Origin: Mucilaginibacter agri
GTDB lineage: Bacteria; Bacteroidota; Bacteroidia; Sphingobacteriales; Sphingobacteriaceae
Assembly (NCBI RefSeq): GCF_009928685.1
Contig: NZ_WWEO01000038.1
Coordinates: 62,001-126,000 of the forward strand
Direction of reading: 5' to 3'
DNA length: 64,000 bases
Positions within the stretch are counted from its first letter, which is position 1. Every line of letters starts with the position of its first letter. The position numbers and the translations under genes were made by a program. The notes beneath the pieces were generated by a model that saw only the letters and a list, made by a program, of their open reading frames with translations, made no database searches and was not told the origin of the DNA. Shown here piece by piece: positions 55,743-63,973 of this stretch.

Positions 55743-56297
55743 TTAATCATGAGATAACAGAAAACTTTCGATTTTTTTAACGGCGAGGTGAAAGGATGCC
55801 TTTAAGGCTCCCACGCTAGTGCCCAGTACGTCCGAAATCTCTTCGTACTTCATGTCGTCGAAATATTTCATGTTAAATACCAGCCTTTGTTTATCGGGCA
55901 AGGTTAACAGCGCCTGCTGCAATTTCATCTGTGCCTTATCGCCATCAAAGTATGATGATGAAGCCAGTGTATCGGCCAGCTCGTACGAAACCTCGTCTAA
56001 CGGAATATTATTCTTCTGCTTCTTTTTATTTAAAAAAGTAATGCATTCGTTGGTGGCTATCCGGTACATCCAGGTGTAAAGCTGGGCATCGCTACGGAAA
56101 CCTTCGAGGTTTTTCCAAACCTTTATAAATACGTCCTGCACCAGGTCATCCGCATCGTCATGATCAATAACCATACGCCTCACATGCCAATAGATCTTCT
56201 GCTGATATTTTTTCAGCAGAAGATTAAAGGCCTCATTCCGGGTTTTTTCGTCCTGGAACTTACTTAGTATTTCAGCATCTTCAACCTGTACAGACAT
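55743..56297 (-). CDS. ECF-type RNA polymerase sigma factor
   Basis: A 184-residue sigma-70 family protein of the extracytoplasmic function group. Region 2 includes NLLLKKYQQKIYWHVRRMV and DDADDLVQDVFIKVWKNLEGFRSDAQLYTWMYRIATNECI (core binding and -10 recognition); region 4 is LLTLPDKQRLVFNMKYFDDMKYEEISDVLGTSVGALKASFHLAVKKI (-35 recognition). It leads a three-gene operon with the putative anti-sigma and sensor genes. No typical TAnnTTTG element lies in the 40 bases before it, so it may be co-transcribed with the transketolase genes or use its own sigma. Confidence 0.95.
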   Translation of the reverse strand: MSVQVEDAEILSKFQDEKTRNEAFNLLLKKYQQKIYWHVRRMVIDHDDADDLVQDVFIKVWKNLEGFRSDAQLYTWMYRIATNECITFLNKKKQKNNIPLDEVSYELADTLASSSYFDGDKAQMKLQQALLTLPDKQRLVFNMKYFDDMKYEEISDVLGTSVGALKASFHLAVKKIESFLLSHD

Positions 56298-56337
56298 TTA
56301 CTTTGTTTGATAGTTTAAATACTATAATGCAGTTACG

Positions 56338-57297
56338 TTAACTTTGTTTTCTTTTGATGGCACGCTTAGCCGCTTCAACTATGTGAGCTGCATCTAAACC
56401 GTACTTGGTCATCAGTTGCTCTGGCGTACCGCTTTCGCCAAAAGAATCGTCCACAGCCACATACTCCTGCGGAGTTGGCAGTTTGGTTGCCAATACCTGT
56501 GCAACGCTATCGCCCAAGCCGCCTAAACGGTTGTGCTCTTCGGCAGTAACCACGCAACCTGTTTTACGTACCGATGCTAAAATGGCTTCAGCATCAAGCG
56601 GTTTAATAGTGTGTATGTTGATGATCTCGGCGTTGATGCCTTCTTCAGCAAGTTTTTCACCAGCTTGTATAGCTTCCCAAACCAGGTGGCCTGTAGCAAA
56701 AATACTTACGTCTGTACCTTCGTTAACCATCCATGCTTTACCGATCTCAAATTTTTGATCAGGATCTGTAAAAATAGGTACAACCGGGCGACCGAAGCGC
56801 AGGTAAACCGGACCTTCGTGCTCGGCAATAGCAATAGTTGCTGCTTTGGTTTGGTTATAATCGCATGGGTTAATAACCGTCATGCCTGGCAGCATTTTCA
56901 TCAGGCCGATATCTTCCAGTATTTGGTGAGTAGCACCATCTTCGCCCAAAGTTAAACCGGCGTGTGAAGCGCAAATTTTAACGTTTTTGTTTGAGTACGC
57001 GATAGACTGGCGAATCTGATCATAAACACGACCAGTTGAGAAGTTAGCAAATGTACCTGTGAAAGGAATTTTGCCACCAATGGTTAAACCTGCTGCCATG
57101 CCCATCATATTGGCCTCGGCAATACCGGTTTGGAAAAAACGCTCCGGAAAAGCAGCAATAAAATCCTGCATTTTAAGAGAGCCAATCAGGTCGGCGCAAA
57201 GCGCAACTACCTGGTCATTGCGTTTACCGGCCTCTAATAGTCCGGCGCCAAAGCCCGAACGGGTATCTTTTTTATCTGTGTAAGTGTATTTTTTCAT
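56338..57297 (-). CDS. Transketolase, C-terminal subunit
   Basis: A 319-residue protein equal to the pyrimidine-binding and C-terminal domains of transketolase: VALCADLIGSLKMQDF, GIAEANMMGMAAGL (activating Glu), HAGLTLGEDGATHQILED, and the transketolase C domain with VSIFATGHLVWEAIQAGEKL and VTAEEHNRLGGLGDSVA. It needs the N-terminal subunit encoded just upstream to bind thiamine diphosphate. Split transketolases are common in Bacteroidota and archaea. The ATG at 57297 sits directly after a cluster of palindromic repeats. Confidence 0.95.
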   Translation of the reverse strand: MKKYTYTDKKDTRSGFGAGLLEAGKRNDQVVALCADLIGSLKMQDFIAAFPERFFQTGIAEANMMGMAAGLTIGGKIPFTGTFANFSTGRVYDQIRQSIAYSNKNVKICASHAGLTLGEDGATHQILEDIGLMKMLPGMTVINPCDYNQTKAATIAIAEHEGPVYLRFGRPVVPIFTDPDQKFEIGKAWMVNEGTDVSIFATGHLVWEAIQAGEKLAEEGINAEIINIHTIKPLDAEAILASVRKTGCVVTAEEHNRLGGLGDSVAQVLATKLPTPQEYVAVDDSFGESGTPEQLMTKYGLDAAHIVEAAKRAIKRKQS

Positions 57298-57304
57298 GCC
57301 TCAC

Positions 57305-57409
57305 CCAACCCTCTCCTGAAGGAGAGGGCTTTGATTTTATGGTTTTATGTCTTGATTTTTGTCTCTTGATTTTTGCATCTTATGCTCCCCCCTTTAGGGG
57401 GCTGGGGGG
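57305..57409. repeat. Mosaic of hairpin and short tandem repeats between transketolase subunits
   Basis: CCCTCTCC-TGAA-GGAGAGGG (57309-57328), then two direct TCTTGATTTTTG (57350-57361, 57364-57375), then CCCCCC-TTTA-GGGGG and a further G6 (57387-57409). All 112 noncoding bases between the two genes are of this kind. The first and last parts resemble known intergenic palindromes of Bacteroidota; the middle matches a copy at 61228. Confidence 0.8.
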
Positions 57410-58255
57410 TTAATAATCCCCAAGCGTTTCTTCTAACTGCGCTAATGCTTGTGCTAATTGCGCATCATTAGGTGCTGTACCGTGCCATTTGTGGGTACCC
57501 ATCATAAAGTCTACGCCGTAGCCCATATCAGTATGAAGTAATATTACAACAGGTTTGCCCTGTCCGGTACGAGATTTAGCTTCAGCCAAGGTTACAAGCA
57601 GGGCATCGATGTCGTTTCCTTTAGTTTCCAAAACTTCCCAACCAAAGGCAGTCCATTTAGCGTTTAGGTCGCCTAATGAAAGCACTTGTTTAGTAGAACC
57701 ATCAATTTGCTGGCCGTTAACATCGATAGCAGCAATCAGGTTGTCAACTTTATTATGCGGGGCGTACATAGCAGCTTCCCAGATCTGACCTTCCTGTAAT
57801 TCTCCATCGCCGTGTAGGGTGAACACCAAATGCTTGTCGCCGTTTAGCTTTTTAGCCTGTGCAGCGCCGATAGCTACAGACAAGCCCTGACCCAATGAGC
57901 CCGATGCAATACGGATACCCGGAAGGTGCTCGTGAGTAGTAGGGTGTCCCTGTAATCTTGAATTTAACTTACGGAATGTAGCAAGCTCGGCTTTATCAAA
58001 ATAGCCGGCGTGTGCCAGTACGCTATAAAAAACCGGAGAAATATGGCCGTTTGATAAGAAGAAAAGATCTTCGTTAATACCGTCCATTTTAAAATCGGGA
58101 TTGTGCTCCATTACAGAGAAGTAAAGGGCAACCAGGTAATCGGTACAACCTAAAGAACCACCAGGGTGGCCGCTTTGGCATCCGTGCACCATACGTACAA
58201 TGTCGCGGCGTACCTGTGAGGCTACGCGCTTCAGTTCATTAGTATCAGTAGTCAT
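57410..58255 (-). CDS. Transketolase, N-terminal subunit
   Basis: A 281-residue protein equal to the thiamine-diphosphate-binding domain: IVRMVHGCQSGHPGGSLGCTDYL, ISPVFYSVLAHAGYF, GSLGQGLSVAIGAAQAKKL and HGDGELQEGQIWEAAMYAPHNKVDNLIAAIDVN, which is the GDG-N cofactor motif. With the C-terminal subunit it moves two-carbon ketol units in the pentose phosphate pathway. It lies 33 bases downstream of bcp, and may belong to the same long minus-strand transcript. Confidence 0.95.
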   Translation of the reverse strand: MTTDTNELKRVASQVRRDIVRMVHGCQSGHPGGSLGCTDYLVALYFSVMEHNPDFKMDGINEDLFFLSNGHISPVFYSVLAHAGYFDKAELATFRKLNSRLQGHPTTHEHLPGIRIASGSLGQGLSVAIGAAQAKKLNGDKHLVFTLHGDGELQEGQIWEAAMYAPHNKVDNLIAAIDVNGQQIDGSTKQVLSLGDLNAKWTAFGWEVLETKGNDIDALLVTLAEAKSRTGQGKPVVILLHTDMGYGVDFMMGTHKWHGTAPNDAQLAQALAQLEETLGDY

Positions 58256-58288
58256 TAATTAAAGGTGGTTGAATTCGTATTCTAATTA

Positions 58289-58750
58289 TTATTTCAGCAA
58301 GTCTAAAACTTGCTGCGATGAGTTCTTGGTATCTACTTTCTCGATGATCTTGCTAATGGTGCCTTCTGCATCAATAATAAAAGTAGTGCGGGCTACGCCC
58401 ATATATTTTTTGCCGTACATGTTTTTTTCTACCCATACGCCGTAGGCTTCTACAATGTTATGGTCGGTATCGGCAATCAGGGTAAAGGGCAAGTTGTATT
58501 TGGTTTCGAATTTTTTGTGCGATTTTTCGTCGTCAACACTTACGCCAATTACTTCGTAACCCTGGCCACTCAAAAACTGATAGTTATCCCTAAAATCGCA
58601 AGCCTCGGCGGTACAGCCCGGGGTGTCGTCTTTAGGATAAAAATACAGGATCACAGTTTTGCCTTTGTAATCGGCTAACGAAACTGTTTCGCCATTCTGG
58701 TTTTTGGCGGTAAAGTCTGGAGCTTTGGTGCCTTCTGTTAAAGTTGCCAT
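58289..58750 (-). CDS. bcp: Thioredoxin-dependent thiol peroxidase
   Basis: A 153-residue peroxiredoxin of the Bcp/PrxQ class. The peroxidatic Cys46 and resolving Cys51 lie in TPGCTAEACDF, five residues apart as in atypical 2-Cys PrxQ; DFTAKNQNGETVSLADYKGKTVILYFYPKD and GVARTTFIIDAEG are typical. It reduces hydroperoxides using thioredoxin (a trxA gene is at 43.1 kb). Its ATG overlaps the M23 stop codon as TAATG, so translation is coupled to the upstream gene. Confidence 0.96.
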   Translation of the reverse strand: MATLTEGTKAPDFTAKNQNGETVSLADYKGKTVILYFYPKDDTPGCTAEACDFRDNYQFLSGQGYEVIGVSVDDEKSHKKFETKYNLPFTLIADTDHNIVEAYGVWVEKNMYGKKYMGVARTTFIIDAEGTISKIIEKVDTKNSSQQVLDLLK

Positions 58751-60468
58751 TATCTGTAAAAATCTGCGGTGTATGTTGCCGCGTTATCTTTATTATCTGT
58801 AACTGTTAGTTCGAGGGTATGCTTGCCTGGGGTAATGCTGGTATCAAAGGTATAATTTAGAACCTTAGTTTTAAAATCCCATTCCATCAGCACCCATTCA
58901 CCATCAATTTTGCCAATGTAAGATTTTATGCCCGATAAGCTGTCGCCAATTTTAAATGAAATTTTTGGCTTGTGCGCCATGCTACCACCTTTAACAATAT
59001 TTATGGGCCTGATGAAAGGCGGCTCGTTATCAACCTTAACATAAAAATCGCCGAAGCCTTTGGCCTTTGCTTTAACATAACCATCCTCGTAAATGGCGTC
59101 GCCAGCGCCAATGATAACGGCTTTGTTGGCTAATTGACCGATGGTGCTGTCGGGTTTTATCCAAACGTCAAACTCATCATGAATAGGTGTTAAACGGTTA
59201 TGCAAATGATACGTAGCTGAGTAGGCCCCAACGTGTTTAGGCAATTTGGAGAATGTAAAATCCAGATCGTCATATAAATTGCCCGGAGGGATAATTACTT
59301 TCAAACCGTCGTTAGTAAAGGTGTTGGTTTGGTCATAATGAAAACGTGTACTGCCCGGAGTGGTTGGTACAATTGTGCTTTTTTCGTCGGAGCCTGCTTT
59401 TACTTTAATAGCGATAGTTGAGGTATTGCCCGCAACGTCTTTCACTACATATTCCACATCGTGCACCTCATCGTCGGTTAACTTAATAATACCACGATTG
59501 ATTGCCTGCGGGTAAATGGAAATTTTGCTACCAGGAAGAACGAAACATTTCTGGATCATCCGGCCGGTGGTTTGCGCCGTTGGATAATCAATATAAGCGT
59601 TAATGGCATGCGTTTGGTCGAAGGCAAAGCGTTCCATAGCCATAGTGTAAATTGTTGTGCCATCCAGTTTCACTTCGATGGAATAGGCGCCATTGCGGTT
59701 GGCGGATGCGCTGTTCTGATCGATACAGGCAATACCTAAACCTGCCTCGCGACCAATTTCTAATACCTGCGGTTGCAGCATGCGGTAATGGCCCGCTGCT
59801 CCCGTAACAGCATAAAAGTTATGCGCTGTTTTTTCGCTGAAAGGGTTACCGTTAAGTCGATATACCGCAATGGCCGAAATGGATGGAGGTACCTGATCTG
59901 GAATTGTTAATCCAAATAGTTGCGCGTTAATGGTTTGTTCAGTTTCGCTATCGCGCAATTCAAAGTGTAAATGCGGACCGGCTGAACCACCCGTATTACC
60001 CGACCACGCCACAATTTGCCCCTTATAAACCGGGAACTGCATAGGGGTAAGGCTAAAATCGACTATGTCCTTCTGCTGCTTGCGCTGTTCGTCGCGTATG
60101 GCTTGCAATAATTCGGGGCTAAACCTCTGCAGGTGACCATATACCGAGGTATATCCATTGGGATGGGTTATATAAACGGCATTGCCAAAACCGCCAAACT
60201 GAACGCGCAAACGCGAGATATAACCATCGTAAGCAGCATGCACGGGGTAGCCTTCGCGCTGGTTGGTGCGAAAATCTAAACCCGAGTGGAAGTGGTTGCC
60301 CCGCAGTTCGCCAAAGCCACCGGCAGTGCTAGGCGGTATATCTAACGGATAACGGAAAATATTTTGGGGGTAGGTTTTGCTTTGTATTACTGGTGTTTGT
60401 GCTTTAGTACTTTGGTTAGATAAGAATGCAAGAAAAAGTAAAAAAGCAGTAACGGGGTATTTTGGCAT
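58750..60468 (-). CDS. Exported M23 family metallopeptidase
   Basis: A 572-residue protein with signal peptide MPKYPVTAFLLFLAFLSNQS and an M23 (LytM) domain at about 45-175. The zinc ligands are complete: His61 and Asp65 in HFHSGLDF, and His166/His168 in HLHFE; GYTSVYGHL is also typical. The remaining 390 residues are beta-rich domains without known match, possibly wall- or partner-binding. M23 enzymes cut peptidoglycan cross-bridges or activate others in growth and division. Coupled with bcp downstream (TAATG) and three bases after the FAH gene upstream. Confidence 0.92.
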   Translation of the reverse strand: MPKYPVTAFLLFLAFLSNQSTKAQTPVIQSKTYPQNIFRYPLDIPPSTAGGFGELRGNHFHSGLDFRTNQREGYPVHAAYDGYISRLRVQFGGFGNAVYITHPNGYTSVYGHLQRFSPELLQAIRDEQRKQQKDIVDFSLTPMQFPVYKGQIVAWSGNTGGSAGPHLHFELRDSETEQTINAQLFGLTIPDQVPPSISAIAVYRLNGNPFSEKTAHNFYAVTGAAGHYRMLQPQVLEIGREAGLGIACIDQNSASANRNGAYSIEVKLDGTTIYTMAMERFAFDQTHAINAYIDYPTAQTTGRMIQKCFVLPGSKISIYPQAINRGIIKLTDDEVHDVEYVVKDVAGNTSTIAIKVKAGSDEKSTIVPTTPGSTRFHYDQTNTFTNDGLKVIIPPGNLYDDLDFTFSKLPKHVGAYSATYHLHNRLTPIHDEFDVWIKPDSTIGQLANKAVIIGAGDAIYEDGYVKAKAKGFGDFYVKVDNEPPFIRPINIVKGGSMAHKPKISFKIGDSLSGIKSYIGKIDGEWVLMEWDFKTKVLNYTFDTSITPGKHTLELTVTDNKDNAATYTADFYR

Positions 60469-60471
60469 GCG

Positions 60472-61083
60472 TTATTTGATGTAGAAGTCTAACAGTTTTT
60501 CGTGCTCCAGGTAACCCTCCAGGTGGTCGCCAACGTTTACTTTGGCCACGCCTTCGGGAGTGCCGGTGTAAATAAGATCACCTTTTTTTAGGGTGATGTA
60601 CTTAGATACAAAAGCAATGATCTTTTCGAACGAGAACAACAGGTCTTTAGTATTACCAACCTGACGTGCTTCTCCGTTTACGTCGAGTTTAAAACCTATG
60701 TTATATAGATCGGCAAATTTATCTTTAGGCAAAAAGTTGCTGATAGGTGCAGAGCCGTCGAATGCTTTGGCCAGTTCCCATGGCAGGCCTTTTTCTTTAT
60801 GCTTTTGCTGGATGTCGCGTGCAGTAAAATCAATGCCGATAGCGATCTCGTCGAAGTAATTGGCAGCAAACTTCTCGTCGATGTGTTTACCTTCTTTGCT
60901 CACTTTTAAAACCACTTCTATTTCGTGATGAACGTCATTAGAGAAATCGGGCAGGTAAAAAGGTTTGTTATCTTTTAACAAAGCCGTGTCGGGTTTCATA
61001 AAAATAACCGGTACGGTTGGTACAGGGTTGTTAAGTTCTTTGGCGTGTTCGGCGTAGTTACGGCCGATGGCAATTATTTTCAT
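60472..61083 (-). CDS. Fumarylacetoacetate hydrolase family protein
   Basis: A 203-residue single-domain FAH-fold enzyme that probably cleaves acylpyruvates or decarboxylates oxaloacetate. MKIIAIGRNYAEHAKEL, PVIFMKPDTALL, HHEIEVVLKVSKEGKHI (metal-binding Glu pair), GIDFTARDIQQKHKEKGLPWELAKAFDGSAPIS and IYTGTPEGVAKVNVGD all fit YcgM/FAHD1-like members. The start at 61083 is preferred over 61110 because FAHD1-like proteins begin with MKIIAIGRNY and a promoter element overlaps the longer frame. First gene of the run FAH, M23, bcp. Confidence 0.93.
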   Translation of the reverse strand: MKIIAIGRNYAEHAKELNNPVPTVPVIFMKPDTALLKDNKPFYLPDFSNDVHHEIEVVLKVSKEGKHIDEKFAANYFDEIAIGIDFTARDIQQKHKEKGLPWELAKAFDGSAPISNFLPKDKFADLYNIGFKLDVNGEARQVGNTKDLLFSFEKIIAFVSKYITLKKGDLIYTGTPEGVAKVNVGDHLEGYLEHEKLLDFYIK

Positions 61084-61107
61084 AACAGGATAAACAGGTG
61101 TAAATGC

Positions 61108-61115
61108 CAAAGCTA
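61108..61115 (-). promoter_or_regulatory. Putative promoter of the FAH-M23-bcp operon
   Basis: TAGCTTTG on the minus strand, a perfect TAnnTTTG, 24 bases before the ATG at 61083. Confidence 0.5.
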
Positions 61116-61227
61116 AACATTATTAACTCCAGGATGTTGGCTGTAACTGATTTTTTGCCGAGGAAGGTTGGATAATTGTGTCGTTCACGGTCGATGACAG
61201 CACCGACCATAGGTTGAACTGGAAGCC

Positions 61228-61260
61228 GTCTTGATTCTTGTATCCCGATTCCTGCTTCTC
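61228..61260. repeat. Second copy of the TCTTGATTYTTG short repeat
   Basis: 33 bases beginning GTCTTGATTCTTGTATCC match the sequence at 57349-57381 at about 25 of 33 positions, each made of two roughly 14-base units. It lies three bases after the T9SS-A gene stop. Confidence 0.6.
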
Positions 61261-61263
61261 TTT

Positions 61264-61767
61264 TTAAAGTACTGAGATCCTTCTGATAATAGATTCAGTA
61301 CCTACCATAACGCGCACAAAGTAAAAACCGCTGGTAAGTTGCTTGTTAAGGTTGTAAGAGAATTTTTGTTCTCCCGGGTCCATGCGCTGAGAAAGCAGGG
61401 TTAATACGTTGTTACCCAATACGTCCATGATTTTTATGGTAACGTTGGTATTTCGGGTAATGGTGTATTTAAGATTAATCTGATCGGTAACCGGGTTAGG
61501 GAAAATGGTTACGTTGCTTAATAATTTATCATCTGCCGGTTTGGCCATGCCTGCTTTTGACGATGGCGATACCAAAGATTTTAACGAAGGAAAGGGTAAA
61601 TGAAAGCCGCCTTTTAAGTAAGACTTGTTAGCAGTTTTGGCATTTTTAATACGCAGATATGCGGTGTCTGTCTGCGCTCGAACCGCCGAAGCAAAGGCAA
61701 AATTTATGGACATTGCTCCCGCAATTATAAATATCCATAAAAAATTAAAAGTAAATTTTTGCCTCAT
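61264..61767 (-). CDS. Small protein with T9SS type A sorting domain
   Basis: A 167-residue exported protein: signal peptide (FNFLWIFIIAGAMSINFAFA) to about 32, a 50-residue low-complexity linker (SYLKGGFHLPFPSLKSLV), then a complete Por-type C-terminal domain starting NVTIFPNPVTDQINLKY, with NTNVTIKIMDVLGN and SGFYFVRVMVG, ending RRISVL. This is the class A signal for T9SS export and surface attachment. Almost nothing remains as a passenger, which is unusual; it may act through the linker or be a decayed cargo. Own promoter upstream. Confidence 0.88.
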   Translation of the reverse strand: MRQKFTFNFLWIFIIAGAMSINFAFASAVRAQTDTAYLRIKNAKTANKSYLKGGFHLPFPSLKSLVSPSSKAGMAKPADDKLLSNVTIFPNPVTDQINLKYTITRNTNVTIKIMDVLGNNVLTLLSQRMDPGEQKFSYNLNKQLTSGFYFVRVMVGTESIIRRISVL

Positions 61768-61784
61768 AAATCAAGTTCACATTG

Positions 61785-61792
61785 CAAAACTA
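61785..61792 (-). promoter_or_regulatory. Putative promoter of the T9SS-A protein gene
   Basis: TAGTTTTG on the minus strand, a perfect TAnnTTTG, 17 bases before the ATG at 61767. Confidence 0.5.
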
Positions 61793-61942
61793 TAAATTAA
61801 CAAGCTTAATGTACTATATACAATATGTTTTTATTAATAAATTTAACAATTTTTAACAAAATTAACGCTTCTATTGTTGTGCAGTAGTCCCTCTCTTAAG
61901 TATACGAATATTAAGAGGGTTATGTTATAACCAAACATTTAA

Positions 61943-61950
61943 TACTTTTG
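61943..61950 (+). promoter_or_regulatory. Putative kup -7 promoter element
   Basis: TACTTTTG, a perfect TAnnTTTG, 20 bases before the GTG start at 61971. Confidence 0.55.
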
Positions 61951-61970
61951 CAGAATCTTTTAACAATATA

Positions 61971-63914
61971 GTGACACAACACAAAGATTTAAACAAGCTC
62001 ACCGCCGCTGGTATCCTTATCAGTTTGGGTATTATTTACGGTGACATCGGAACATCCCCCCTGTATGTTTTTAAAGCTATAGTAGGAGGCCAGCACATTT
62101 CAGAGATACTGGTTCTCGGTGGGGTATCATGTATTTTCTGGACGTTAACTTTACAAACAACACTTAAGTATGTAGTAATTACGCTTAGAGCCGATAACAA
62201 GGGTGAGGGCGGTATTTTCTCCCTCTTCTCGCTGGTTAGGCGGCGGGCCAAATGGCTCATTATACCGGCTGTGCTGGGAGGCTGCGCTCTTTTGGCCGAT
62301 GGTATCATTACACCACCTATTACGATATCGGCAGCAATTGAGGGTTTAAAAACCTATTATCCCGAACTTCCTACCGTTACCATCGTAATCATCATCATTG
62401 CTTTTCTATTTTTTATACAGCAATTCGGAACCTCGTTGGTAGGTAAGGCATTTGGGCCTATTATGTTTTTGTGGTTTAGTATGATGGGGGTTTTGGGCAT
62501 TATCTACATTGCCCAGGCACCTTATGTAATTAAAGCACTTAACCCATATTACGCTTTCGAACTGTTAAGCACAAGCCCTAAGGCTTTCACCATATTGGGC
62601 GCAGTTTTCCTGTGTACAACGGGTGCTGAGGCATTGTATTCTGACTTAGGCCACTGCGGTCGTGATAACATCAGAGTAAGTTGGGTTTATGTAAAAAGCT
62701 GTCTGATCCTTAACTATCTTGGCCAGGCGGTGTGGTTGTTAAAGTACCAAGGCCAAACAATGGACCTTAACTTAAACAACCCTTTCTATAAAATTATGCC
62801 GGCTTGGTTCCTGCTTTATGGTATCAGCATTGCCACAATAGCCGCTATTATCGCCAGCCAGGCGCTAATTTCGGGATCGTTTACCCTGATCGCCGAGGCT
62901 GTACGTTTGAACCTTTGGCCTAAGGTGAAGATCAATTACCCGTCTGAACAGAAAGGCCAACTCTATGTACCAAGCGTTAACTGGCTTTTATGCGCCGGTT
63001 GTATTGGCGTGGTACTGTTGTTCCGGGTGTCGGACAAGATGGAGGCAGCCTACGGTTTAAGTATTACCGTAGCCATGTTGATGACCACTATTCTAGTGTC
63101 TAAATTCCTGCGGAGGCGTAAATACCCGGGATATATTATTACCATATTCCTGGTGGTATACCTTAGTATCGAGGGCACCTTCCTGTTTGGTAACCTGGTT
63201 AAATTTGTGCACGGTGGCTGGTTTACGCTATCGGTAGGTGCTATACTGTTCGCCATTATGTGGACGTGGCACACCGCCCGGAAGATCCGTAACCGCTATG
63301 TTAAGTTTGTAGAAATAGAAGATTACTACACCATTATTAAAGAATTGAGCGACGATAATTCCGTTTCGAAATATGCCTCGCAACTCGTTTATTTAACAAG
63401 TGCCAACTTTAATTCGGAAGTAGAATCTAAGATCATTTATTCGATACTACAGAAACAGCCAAAACGTGCCGACGTTTACTGGTTGGTGCACGTTGATGTA
63501 ATGGACGAACCTTACACCCGTGAGTACGAGGTTGACTTTTTAGTGCCGAACAAGCTGATCCGTATCGACTTTAAATTAGGTTTCCGCGTTGAGCAACAAA
63601 TTAACCTGTTGTTTAGAAAAGTGGTAGAAGACCTGGTTAGAAAAGGAGAGGTGGATATTACAAGTAAATACGATTCGTTAAATAAGCACAAGATCATTGG
63701 CGACTTCCGTTTTGTGGTGATTGAGAAAGTAATGTCGCGCTCGCACTACCTTTCATTGTATGAAAAAGGGGTAATGGCGTTTTATCAATATCTTAAAAAT
63801 CTCAGCCTTTCTGAAGAACGGAACTTTGGCCTCGACTTGAGTTTCGTAACCATAGAAAAAGTACCGTTGATGTTGGCCGACCCGGAAACGGTGGTGATAC
63901 ATCGCATTCAATAA
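61971..63914 (+). CDS. kup: Low-affinity potassium transporter Kup
   Basis: A 647-residue inner-membrane K+/H+ symporter. GIIYGDIGTSPLYVFK is the family signature in helix 1; ADNKGEGGIFSLF, CALLADGIITPPITIS, TTGAEALYSDLGHCGR and QALISGSFTLIAEAVRL follow, with 12 helices to about residue 445 and a cytoplasmic C-terminal domain of about 200 residues. Length and motifs match E. coli Kup (622). The start is GTG at 61971 (MTQHKDLNKLTAAG), since no ATG precedes the first helix; the promoter element lies just upstream. Single-gene unit with a strong terminator. Confidence 0.96.
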   Translation: MTQHKDLNKLTAAGILISLGIIYGDIGTSPLYVFKAIVGGQHISEILVLGGVSCIFWTLTLQTTLKYVVITLRADNKGEGGIFSLFSLVRRRAKWLIIPAVLGGCALLADGIITPPITISAAIEGLKTYYPELPTVTIVIIIIAFLFFIQQFGTSLVGKAFGPIMFLWFSMMGVLGIIYIAQAPYVIKALNPYYAFELLSTSPKAFTILGAVFLCTTGAEALYSDLGHCGRDNIRVSWVYVKSCLILNYLGQAVWLLKYQGQTMDLNLNNPFYKIMPAWFLLYGISIATIAAIIASQALISGSFTLIAEAVRLNLWPKVKINYPSEQKGQLYVPSVNWLLCAGCIGVVLLFRVSDKMEAAYGLSITVAMLMTTILVSKFLRRRKYPGYIITIFLVVYLSIEGTFLFGNLVKFVHGGWFTLSVGAILFAIMWTWHTARKIRNRYVKFVEIEDYYTIIKELSDDNSVSKYASQLVYLTSANFNSEVESKIIYSILQKQPKRADVYWLVHVDVMDEPYTREYEVDFLVPNKLIRIDFKLGFRVEQQINLLFRKVVEDLVRKGEVDITSKYDSLNKHKIIGDFRFVVIEKVMSRSHYLSLYEKGVMAFYQYLKNLSLSEERNFGLDLSFVTIEKVPLMLADPETVVIHRIQ

Positions 63915-63917
63915 AAT

Positions 63918-63953
63918 AAATAAAGAAGGCCGCAGATGCGGCCTTCTTTATTT
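63918..63953. terminator. Bidirectional terminator after kup
   Basis: Perfect 17-bp stem, 63918-63934 with 63937-63953, core GAAGGCCGCA/TGCGGCCTTC, with A-rich and T-rich flanks. It probably also serves a convergent gene to the right. Confidence 0.9.
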
Positions 63954-63973
63954 TGTCTCCCGTATAAATATTA

